A stretch of 39,017 bases of DNA from the NCBI GenBank assembly GCA_913048135.1, contig CAJWVY010000010.1, positions 1 through 39,017 on the forward strand. The letters run 5' to 3'. The position numbers were made by a program, and so were the translations under genes. Of this stretch, positions 27,325 to 35,647 are shown piece by piece (the stretch's first letter is position 1; each line of letters opens with the position of its first letter). The DNA comes from an uncultured Verrucomicrobiales bacterium. Its GTDB lineage: Bacteria; Verrucomicrobiota; Verrucomicrobiia; Limisphaerales; UBA1100. The notes beneath the pieces are model-generated. The model saw nothing but the letters and a program-made list of their open reading frames with translations. It was not told the origin of the DNA and did not search any database.

Positions 27325-28137
27325 CTACTCCGTATCGCCCTGCCCGCTGACCTTGCCGCGCACCTTGCGCCGTAACAAGCCCGGCCAGAGAAGTTTCAGC
27401 CAAGGCACCAACCGCAACTTGGCGGGCACCACCAATTCCCGGTCCCGCCGGCGCAAGGCCTCGAGCACGGCCAATGAACATTCCTCGGCGGAGATGGATT
27501 CACTGGTGTGCGAGCGCCGGCCGTCACCGACCAGCGAGCCATCGGCCGAACAGGCATTGGCGCGCAGTTGCGTGCCTCGGATCCAATGCGGGTGCACGGT
27601 GAGCACATTGATCCCCGTGCCTTCCAGGTCATACCGCAACGCCTCGCAAAACCCTTCCAGCGCATGCTTGCTCGCCACGTATCCGGTGTGGCTAGGCACG
27701 CCCATGCGGCTTTGGATGCTGGCGATGGCGGCGAATTGGCCACGGCTTTTCTTGAGATGCGGCAGGGCATGATGCATGCCATGCACGGCTCCGAGATAAT
27801 TGACCTCCATCAGTCGGCGGAAAATATTCAGGTCTTTCACCTCTTCAAACGGCGCCCACATGCTGAGGCCGGCGTTGGAGAGATAAATGTCCACCCCACC
27901 AAACTTGTTGACCGCGGCCTCCACCAGAGCACCACAATCCTCGGGCTGGGTAACATCGCCAATGACCGTGAGTGTTTCGCCACCGACCTCCTTACAGATC
28001 ATGGCGGTTTCCTCCAACTCCGCTTCCTGACGGCCGTGCAGCACACAACGTGCACCACAGGAGGCGAGATCGCGCGCCAGTTGGCGGCCGAGGCCCGATG
28101 AGGCTCCGGTGATTATGACGGTTTGTCCGGCAAACAT
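27325..28137 (-). CDS. Short-chain dehydrogenase/reductase
   Basis: 'VIITGASSGLGRQLARDLA', 'IYLSNAG', 'YVASKHALEGF'. Start set at ATG 28137, overlapping the upstream stop (ATGA). Confidence 0.9.
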   Translation of the reverse strand: MFAGQTVIITGASSGLGRQLARDLASCGARCVLHGRQEAELEETAMICKEVGGETLTVIGDVTQPEDCGALVEAAVNKFGGVDIYLSNAGLSMWAPFEEVKDLNIFRRLMEVNYLGAVHGMHHALPHLKKSRGQFAAIASIQSRMGVPSHTGYVASKHALEGFCEALRYDLEGTGINVLTVHPHWIRGTQLRANACSADGSLVGDGRRSHTSESISAEECSLAVLEALRRRDRELVVPAKLRLVPWLKLLWPGLLRRKVRGKVSGQGDTE

Positions 28138-29873
28138 CAGTTGCCCTTCTTGAAAGATTGAATGGCCTCTTCGGTCAAGCCCCATTCGGCCAACGGATGT
28201 TCGCCCGGGATGATCTTGCCGGGGTTCATGACGCCCTTGGGATCGAGCCCGCCCTTGAGTGCCGCCACGGCCTTTACGCCGGCGGGTGACAGATCCGCCT
28301 CGATCCAAGGTAGATGTTCGGAGCCCACGGCATGGTGATGACTAACCGTGCCGCCGTGTTCCATGAAGGAATCTTCCGCGGCTTTCTTGACGTACAAATA
28401 TTGATCCAACTCGCGCCCCTCGATCTGGCGACAGCCGAATGTGAAGTAGAGGCTCGCGCCGGTATGGTAGTTGTGGCTGATGTGACAGCCCACCCACGGA
28501 TCCGCGCCGGTGTCGCGAATGGCTTGGCGAATGTTTTCCAGCGTGTGGGTGTAGAGCGTCAGCAAATTGTCCCAAGTGGTGGCCGTCTCACTCACATCAC
28601 CCATCACGCCGCGGTTCATGAGATAATCGCGCACATGCGGAAAATCATATTTTGCCTCCTGAAAAGAGCGGCCCGGCCCTTCGCCCAGACACACGCCGCG
28701 GTGGCGTTTGAAAACATAAGCCGACTCCCGGCGTTGCTGATGGAAGGTATCGTAATCCCCTTCGCAGGCGGTGGTCATCATGCAGCACTGGGTGAAGTCG
28801 AATCCCTTGATCGTGCGCAGATACCATTTCAGCGCAGCGCCGATCTGCGCCTTCAAGCCCGTGTCCGGTTTTTTGAATGCCGCACTCAGGGCCGTTTTAC
28901 CTGGATCATTCAACCGCGTGATCATCGGCATAATGCCCATGCGCATGCATTCATGAATCGCCGCCACACCGCTCTCGAAATCCGGGAACAACCAGCCCTC
29001 AAACACCTTGTACTCCGGCAACCGGTGCACCTGCATGGTGAGCTCGGTGATCACTCCCAGAATCCCTTCGCTGCCCACGCACAACCGACGCACGTCAATG
29101 CCGTTGGAGGAATTGGGCACCGTGCGGGTCACGATTGTGCCGCTGGGGGTCACCATGCGCAGGGCGATCACCATGTCCTCAATCTTGCCGTACTTGTCAC
29201 TCTGCATGCCGGCCGAACGCGTGGCCACCCAACCGCCGAGTGTGGAGTGCACAAAGGAATCGGGGAAATGCCCCAGCGTCACGCCTTCGGCCTCCAATTG
29301 TTCCTCCATGTGCGGCCCATAAACGCCGGGTTGAATGCGGGCGATCAGGGATTTTTTATCTACCTCCAGCACCCGATGCATGCGGCACATGTCGAGGCTG
29401 ACAATGAATCGGTTTTCGCGATCCTTAGGTTCCAAACAACCAGCGATGTTGGAGCCGCCGCCAAAAGGAATGAGCACTGTATTGTGCTCATGCGCGGCCT
29501 TCACGATGGACACCACGTCCTCTTCGCTGGCGGGATAAACTACGAGGTCCGGCGCAAAATCCACCTGCCCGCGGCGCAGCCGGAACAAATCCCGAAAGGC
29601 CTTGCCGGCCGCGTGCACCAGACGATCCTTTTTGGTGGCGGATAATTGATCGGCCTCCAATGCGGTTTCCAGCGCCGTGGTGAAGGGAGTATTTGTCTTG
29701 GCCGCCGGCAGATCGATTTCCTCAAAGGAAACCGGTGGTGTGCGATGATCGTCGACCAAGCCCAGCTCGCCCTTGAGGTACGGCCACAGCTTCGGCTTGT
29801 CAGCATCGCTAAAGGTGACGTCCTCGTTGCCCCAGCCCCACCATTTCATGTGCCGCATAGTTGGATCAGCCAT
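28137..29873 (-). CDS. FAD-binding oxidase, alkyldihydroxyacetonephosphate synthase (AGPS)-like
   Basis: 578 aa; 'MRHMKWWGWGNED', FAD-binding 'LIPFGGGSNIAG', 'GHFPDSFVHSTLGGWVATRSAGMQSDKYGKIEDMV', 'GSEGILGVITE', 'NYHTGASLYFTF', 'GGTVSHHHAVG', all matching the eukaryotic AGPS layout. Confidence 0.85.
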   Translation of the reverse strand: MADPTMRHMKWWGWGNEDVTFSDADKPKLWPYLKGELGLVDDHRTPPVSFEEIDLPAAKTNTPFTTALETALEADQLSATKKDRLVHAAGKAFRDLFRLRRGQVDFAPDLVVYPASEEDVVSIVKAAHEHNTVLIPFGGGSNIAGCLEPKDRENRFIVSLDMCRMHRVLEVDKKSLIARIQPGVYGPHMEEQLEAEGVTLGHFPDSFVHSTLGGWVATRSAGMQSDKYGKIEDMVIALRMVTPSGTIVTRTVPNSSNGIDVRRLCVGSEGILGVITELTMQVHRLPEYKVFEGWLFPDFESGVAAIHECMRMGIMPMITRLNDPGKTALSAAFKKPDTGLKAQIGAALKWYLRTIKGFDFTQCCMMTTACEGDYDTFHQQRRESAYVFKRHRGVCLGEGPGRSFQEAKYDFPHVRDYLMNRGVMGDVSETATTWDNLLTLYTHTLENIRQAIRDTGADPWVGCHISHNYHTGASLYFTFGCRQIEGRELDQYLYVKKAAEDSFMEHGGTVSHHHAVGSEHLPWIEADLSPAGVKAVAALKGGLDPKGVMNPGKIIPGEHPLAEWGLTEEAIQSFKKGN

Positions 29874-30594
29874 GCAGTTCCTTCAGCTTGCGAATGCGTG
29901 ATTCCATTTCGGTGGTGATGGCCGTGTAGATCGACCGTCCGCCGCCATTTTCCTCAGCAAAACGGTGCGGGTCAATCGCTTCGCCAATATAAATGCGCAC
30001 CCGCGTCGGGCGAATGATCTTCACGCCCTTGGGATAAGCGCGGTAGGTACCGTCGATATACACCGGCACGATGGGCAGATTCAGCTCAGTGGCGATCATC
30101 GCCGCACCCTTTTTCATGGTCGCCATGTCGCCGGACTGCGACCGCGTGCCCTCGGGATAAATGATGATGCTGCGATTCCGGTGCGAGGTGAATTCCCGAC
30201 AGGCCAGCATCAACCGCACGATGCTCTCGCGCGACGCGCCGCGATCGGCCGGGATCAGGTTCATCAGGCGGGAGAGAAAATTGTTCCGGCTCTTATTATC
30301 GAAGAAATAATCCTTCGCCGCCACCATGCCGTACTGGTCGAAATCCTCCCCGCCGGCATACATCAAGGCCGCGCTGTCCATGTGGCTGCAGTGGTTGCTA
30401 CAAAAGATGAACGGCGCACTCGGCAGGTTCTCGCGACCCTCCACCTTGGCCGGACACCAGAGGTTGAAGAGCGCACGGCAGAAGAGCTCAAAGCACTTAT
30501 GCCAGAACGCGGTCACCCCGCGCGGATCACGCCTCAGGTACGCGTATTCCGGGTCCAGTTCCGCTTGCTTCAGCTTGTCCTGAAAGGTCGACAA
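29866..30594 (-). CDS. PlsC-type acyltransferase
   Basis: 242 aa; HX4D 'FCSNHCSHMDSAA', 'IIYPEGTRSQSG'. TTG start directly after the HMGR stop (TAAGGTTG); overlaps the AGPS start by 8 bp. Confidence 0.85.
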   Translation of the reverse strand: MSTFQDKLKQAELDPEYAYLRRDPRGVTAFWHKCFELFCRALFNLWCPAKVEGRENLPSAPFIFCSNHCSHMDSAALMYAGGEDFDQYGMVAAKDYFFDNKSRNNFLSRLMNLIPADRGASRESIVRLMLACREFTSHRNRSIIIYPEGTRSQSGDMATMKKGAAMIATELNLPIVPVYIDGTYRAYPKGVKIIRPTRVRIYIGEAIDPHRFAEENGGGRSIYTAITTEMESRIRKLKELHG

Positions 30595-30596
30595 CC

Positions 30597-31748
30597 TTAT
30601 CTCCCAAATTTCGCGTGGGCCTCAGCAAACTCGTTGCTGACAATCGCGCCCGCCAATGAAATCTCCAGTGCCAGTGCCGAGGCGCAAATAATCTCCGCCA
30701 GTTTACGCGAGGAATACTGTCCGCCCGCGCAGCCCACCAACTGCAGGTTGCCGTGCTGCGCATTCAACCGCGTGGCGCCGCCCACCGTGCCAACCGTGAG
30801 GCTCGGCATGCTGAGCGTGGCGTACAAATCTTCACCGCGTTTTTCGTAGGTGGCAATGCCGATGGCGTTCTCCGCCACACAGGCCACATCCTGCCCCAGC
30901 GCCAGATACAACGCCGCCAGCGCATTGGCCACGTGCAGGTTCATGCCCAGCAGGCCGGCCATCTGCGAGCCGAGATGTTTATCCACCAACGCCTCCAAAA
31001 TCTCATCGGCCGAGACGCGCAGCAGCTTTTTCAACACCCGATTGGGCACCTGAAAGCTGGCAATCACATGATGCCCGCGGCCTTTCATGAGGCTGCGTTG
31101 CGCAGGGTTTTTGTCCGCGTTGAAATTGCTTTCCACCAGATAGCGGTATGGCGTGCCGTTGGAGAGATTCTCCACAATGTACCGGCAGGCGGCATCAGTG
31201 CTGAGCGTGACCATATTTTGGCCCGCGGCCTCTGCGGTGTCGTAAATGAAATCCAGAATCACCCGGTTATGGATGGGGATCTTGTCGATGCGCAGCAACT
31301 TGCCGTGGCGCGTGGTGCTCTCAGCGGCCGCCTTGATTTCATCGTAATGCGAATCCACCTGCTTCACAAACTCGAGTGCCTGCTCGATTTCACTGAAGCG
31401 AAATACCGGCGCGCGCGATAGCTCCTGCTTCACATGCCGCGTCTTGATGCCGCCGCTGCGGTGCGTGAGATAGAAGCCGCGCGTCATGGAAAGCGACAAC
31501 GTGCCTTCCACCGTGCACAACGGCACATAAAAATCGCCCTGCGCGTAGGTGCCATCGATCTTGAGCGGGCCGGACACGCTTTGCGGCAGGCCGACGAAGC
31601 CCACGTGATTCTCGATCAGGCCCTTGAGGTTATCCGGTTCATCCAGGGCAAACTCCGGCATCGCGTGCCCTGTCTGCTCCTTCAACCAGAGCCGGCGCGC
31701 CTCGGTATCCGCCTGGGTATAGCCCCGCGGTGGTGTGAGTTTATTCAT
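30597..31748 (-). CDS. Hydroxymethylglutaryl-CoA reductase-family protein (divergent)
   Basis: 383 aa; 'ENHVGFVGLPQSVSGPL', catalytic Glu 'VPLCTVEGTL', Lys 'NADKNPAQ', Asp 'LALGQDVAC', 'LTVGTVGGATRL', C-terminal His 'EAHAKFG'. Confidence 0.88.
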   Translation of the reverse strand: MNKLTPPRGYTQADTEARRLWLKEQTGHAMPEFALDEPDNLKGLIENHVGFVGLPQSVSGPLKIDGTYAQGDFYVPLCTVEGTLSLSMTRGFYLTHRSGGIKTRHVKQELSRAPVFRFSEIEQALEFVKQVDSHYDEIKAAAESTTRHGKLLRIDKIPIHNRVILDFIYDTAEAAGQNMVTLSTDAACRYIVENLSNGTPYRYLVESNFNADKNPAQRSLMKGRGHHVIASFQVPNRVLKKLLRVSADEILEALVDKHLGSQMAGLLGMNLHVANALAALYLALGQDVACVAENAIGIATYEKRGEDLYATLSMPSLTVGTVGGATRLNAQHGNLQLVGCAGGQYSSRKLAEIICASALALEISLAGAIVSNEFAEAHAKFGR

Positions 31749-31848
31749 TATGTTTGGCCAAAAAACCCGTAAAAGGGGTCACCTGCGTCGTTGGGTCTGT
31801 TGCAAACAGGCGGCCGAAATCTACCCAGACACCCCTCATCGTCCAGCA

Positions 31849-34167
31849 TTACTTATGCTCCCCCCGCCCCAGCCACACCGGTAAAAGCACCAGCGCCGCC
31901 AGCAATGCCCCGGCCAGTCCCACCGCCAATAACAGCCCGAAATGCACGACCGGCGGAAAGACGGACACCCAAAACACCATCATCATGCCCACCAGAATGA
32001 TGGTGGTCGCCACAATCGGCCGCCCTTTCACCCGCAATGCCGATCGGGTAGCTTCGGCCGGACTCGCACCCGCCTGCCGTTCATCCCGCCAATGCGTGAT
32101 AAAATGAATCGTATCATCCACCGCCACGCCCAGCGCGATGGCCGCCACCATGATGGTGATCGAATTCAATGGCACACCGAGAAACCCCTGCAGGGCGATG
32201 ATCATTCCTACCGGCAACAAATTCACCGCCAACGCCAGCGCGGCCAATCCAACTGACCGCCACAGCACGGCCAGAATCACGCCGATGACGCCCACGGACC
32301 ATCCCACACTGCGGCGTTGGCTGCGCACAATCCGTCGATCCGCCTCGAGGATGCTGCGAATGCCGTTTTCCGCAGAGACTGTCACATTGGTCGGCGCTGC
32401 GGCGCGCGCCTCGGTTTCCACGCGCTCTAGGAGATTCAGATATTCGCTGCTCGGCATATCGCGCGTGCGCAGAGTGAGCTGGGCGGTTTGAAAATTGGTG
32501 TCGCACAACATAGTCAGAAACGGCAACTGCTCTTTCTGCGAAGTCACAAGGCCGGAAAAGAGCGCGGTCATCAGTGGATTTTCCGGCAGACAAAACGTCC
32601 CTTCCCGGCCGCCTTCCCATACCTCGTTAATCGCCGCCATCAATTGCGTGTAGGAATACACCGCCGTCACCCCCGGCTCGCGCGCCGCCATCTGATGCAC
32701 CGAATCGAGGTATTGCAGGAAATACGGATTGTTCAACCCGTTCGTCATTCCCGAATCCACCTGCACCTGCACCACGTTGATCCCGCCGTAGGCTTCATCC
32801 ATTTCCTCAATCATCACGCGCGTGGGGCTGGCGCGGTTCAGGAACTCCACTGCTCGCACATCCGTCCGCACCTGACTCAACCCCACCACCAGCAACACCG
32901 CGCTCAACACCAGCAACACCGCCATCGGCTGGCGCACCGCCTGCATCCGATCCGCCCAAGCCCGCCAACTGGAGTGATCCGCATCCGGTTCGCCGTCAGG
33001 CACTAGTTTAGCTTGAGAAGCAGATCGGTTTGCAAACAACAACGGCAACCATGCCAAGCCCGGCCCGAAAGTCAGCCCGAACAACATCGCAATCCCACTC
33101 GCGCCCAGCACACCGAATTCGCGCAATTGCTCCACATCACTGGCCAGCAAGGCCAGCAATCCCGTGATGGTCGTCAGTGCCGCAAACCCACTGGCGCGCA
33201 GCACTTCCCGGCCCATTGATTTCACCGCCGTCATCACCTCCTCGCCGGCCAACCAGGCGCGCTGAAACGAGGTCGCCACATGCGTCAACAGCGTGAGATG
33301 CACCGCGCTCAACAACGGCACCAACAACACCGTGAAAATATTCAGCTGCTGACCGGACAACTGATACAGCGCCGGCAACAACACCAACCCCATCACTTGA
33401 TTCGCCAACACATACACCATCAGGCGCGGTGTCCGGCGAAAGGTGAAGGCCAGCACCACCAGCAACAACCCCAACGCCACCGGCACAAACCGCACGGCAT
33501 CCGCCTTCACGGCGGTTCGAATTTCATGCTCAATCAATGGCAACCCGATCGCGTTCACCGAATAGCCGCGCTGCCGGAACTCTTCCAACACCGTGCCGAT
33601 TTCCTGGTCAAACACCGCCTGTTCTTCCGGTGTCACCAACGGCCGAGTGTAATTGGCTAGGATCACCGTGTGCCGGCCGTTTTCCGCCACCAAAATATTC
33701 CGGGCATAAGGATGCTCCTGCGACCAATGCCGCAGCTCGCTCATCCCCGCGGCATCCAGCCTCGAAGGTACAATATTTTTCCAGGCCAACCCAAATCCCT
33801 GCCGCACGGGCCGCTGGGCGGTCACTAAACTGTGCACGTTAGTGATAGAAAACACCCTGCCCTGCACATTGGTCACTTCGGTCACCGCTCCGGGCACCTT
33901 GCCGAGCGCCCAAGTCACCTCGCGGACCAATTCCAGCCCCGCCGGCGAATACACCTCACCGCAATCTAGGCTCACCGCAATCGGCACAGTCTCCCCCAAC
34001 ACCTCCCGCGCCGTCTCGTAGCTTTGCAGGTTCCGTTGATCGCCCGAAAGCAGATCATTCATCTCCGTGTCCACCTCGAGGTTGGCCATCCACACTGAAA
34101 TCCCGCAGGCCGCCAGCAACCCACACAGGGTGGCGCGCGGGAAATGCAGAAATGGATCACGCAACAT
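31849..34167 (-). CDS. RND/MMPL-family transporter
   Basis: Two 6-TM halves; 'DVRAVEFLNRASPTRVMIEEMDEAYGGINVVQVQVDSG', 'ITIMVAAIALGVAVDDTIHFITHWRDE'. Start set at ATG 34167 (MLRDPFLHFPRAT). Confidence 0.85.
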   Translation of the reverse strand: MLRDPFLHFPRATLCGLLAACGISVWMANLEVDTEMNDLLSGDQRNLQSYETAREVLGETVPIAVSLDCGEVYSPAGLELVREVTWALGKVPGAVTEVTNVQGRVFSITNVHSLVTAQRPVRQGFGLAWKNIVPSRLDAAGMSELRHWSQEHPYARNILVAENGRHTVILANYTRPLVTPEEQAVFDQEIGTVLEEFRQRGYSVNAIGLPLIEHEIRTAVKADAVRFVPVALGLLLVVLAFTFRRTPRLMVYVLANQVMGLVLLPALYQLSGQQLNIFTVLLVPLLSAVHLTLLTHVATSFQRAWLAGEEVMTAVKSMGREVLRASGFAALTTITGLLALLASDVEQLREFGVLGASGIAMLFGLTFGPGLAWLPLLFANRSASQAKLVPDGEPDADHSSWRAWADRMQAVRQPMAVLLVLSAVLLVVGLSQVRTDVRAVEFLNRASPTRVMIEEMDEAYGGINVVQVQVDSGMTNGLNNPYFLQYLDSVHQMAAREPGVTAVYSYTQLMAAINEVWEGGREGTFCLPENPLMTALFSGLVTSQKEQLPFLTMLCDTNFQTAQLTLRTRDMPSSEYLNLLERVETEARAAAPTNVTVSAENGIRSILEADRRIVRSQRRSVGWSVGVIGVILAVLWRSVGLAALALAVNLLPVGMIIALQGFLGVPLNSITIMVAAIALGVAVDDTIHFITHWRDERQAGASPAEATRSALRVKGRPIVATTIILVGMMMVFWVSVFPPVVHFGLLLAVGLAGALLAALVLLPVWLGRGEHK

Positions 34168-34279
34168 CTTCACGGTGCCCGCTTTTACGATGAATACCGG
34201 CCGGGCACGAACCTTTTCAGGCAGTCGCCGGTCAAAAGGAAATCCGTGACAGTCGTCACGCACCCGTTACCATCACCCC

Positions 34280-35647
34280 ATGCTTTCCCGCAGAAACTGG
34301 CTGCTCACTGCCTCCCTCGCTGCAGCCGCGCCCCTGACCGGTCTGGACCGACTACAACCCGCCGCGCGCCCCGGCCGCACCGAACCGGGCTTCCGCATCA
34401 AACACATTCGCCGCACCACCGTTGCCCTTCCGTATCGCCCCGTGCCCGCCCGCAATATGGCCCGCGAATTGCCGCATTGGGTGTACTCGGAAATCTGCGA
34501 GGTGGAGCTGGCCAATGGAATAGTCGGGTTTGGCGAGACCATGCTGTACTACACTTGGGGTGCCACCAGCGATGAGGACGTGAATTTCGCAAAAGGCAAA
34601 AACGCCGCCGCTCTTCTGTGGGATGACGAACTCGGTGCCGGTTTACAAATGGCCTGCTTCGACGCCGTTGCTCGGGCCATGGATGTGCCCATCCACGCGC
34701 TGCTCGGTAAACAAGTAAACAAACGTACACCGGTGGCCTGGTGGGATATCGATCTGCCGCCGGAAGACGTCGCCGCTGAAGCCAAATCCGCTGCCGCCGC
34801 CGGATACACCGCCTTCAAAACCAAAGGCCGCCCGTGGTTTGATATCTGGGAACAAGCCAAGCAAGGCAACGCCGCCGCGCCGAAAGGGTTTTCGATCACG
34901 TTTGATTACAACGATACCCTGCTCGACGCCGAACGCGGCATCCCAATCCTCAAGGCAGTGGAGCAATATCCCATCAGCAAGATGGTGGAAACCCCCATCC
35001 CGCAGGGAGATATCCCCGGCAATCAACGCATCCGGCGGGAAACCAAATCTGCGGTGGCCATGCACTACGGCAATCCCTCGCCTGTCGTCGCCATCCGCCA
35101 GCGCGTGTGCGACGGTTTTGTCGTGGGCGGAGGCGCCACCAGGGTCATGACTGCCGGCCGCATTGCCGCCATGGCCGACATGCCCTTCTGGCTACAGCTC
35201 GTCGGCAGCTCAATCACCGGCGCATGGTCGCGGCAATTCGGCGCCGTCCTTAGCCATGCCACCTGGCCGGCCGTCACCTGTTTCCAGTTGTACGCCGCCC
35301 AACCCACCAAACAAAACGTCGAGGTGCGCAACGGGTTCACCACCATCCCCAATGCCCCAGGTCTGGGCGTGGAACTCGATTGGAAAGTCATCAACCAATA
35401 CAAAGTGCCCAAACCGCCCGCACGCCCCGAACCCGCACGTCTACTGGAAACCCGCTGGCCCGACGGCCGCAAGCTCTACATCGGCAGCAACGGCAACGTG
35501 AATTATATGCTGCGGAAATTCATGAAGCCCAGCAACCTCCCCTACTTTGAACCCGGCGTGACCTGCCATCTGCTGGTGAACGACGGCTCCAAAGACTGGC
35601 GCGATCTCTATCAACGCGCCCGACGACACCCCGTGCTGACGCGCTAG
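34280..35647 (+). CDS. Tat-exported enolase-superfamily (mandelate racemase/muconate lactonizing-like) protein
   Basis: 455 aa; 'MLSRRNWLLTASLAAAAPL', 'EVELANGIVGFGETM', KxK-like 'GYTAFKTKGRPW', 'FDYNDTLLD', 'MVETPIPQGD'. Confidence 0.8.
   Translation: MLSRRNWLLTASLAAAAPLTGLDRLQPAARPGRTEPGFRIKHIRRTTVALPYRPVPARNMARELPHWVYSEICEVELANGIVGFGETMLYYTWGATSDEDVNFAKGKNAAALLWDDELGAGLQMACFDAVARAMDVPIHALLGKQVNKRTPVAWWDIDLPPEDVAAEAKSAAAAGYTAFKTKGRPWFDIWEQAKQGNAAAPKGFSITFDYNDTLLDAERGIPILKAVEQYPISKMVETPIPQGDIPGNQRIRRETKSAVAMHYGNPSPVVAIRQRVCDGFVVGGGATRVMTAGRIAAMADMPFWLQLVGSSITGAWSRQFGAVLSHATWPAVTCFQLYAAQPTKQNVEVRNGFTTIPNAPGLGVELDWKVINQYKVPKPPARPEPARLLETRWPDGRKLYIGSNGNVNYMLRKFMKPSNLPYFEPGVTCHLLVNDGSKDWRDLYQRARRHPVLTR

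Noticed and set aside
28314-29645. 443-aa plus-strand ORF
   Set aside because: Entirely antisense to the AGPS-like gene; composition (His/Arg/Ala-rich) is typical of a shadow ORF in GC-rich DNA, with no recognisable motif.
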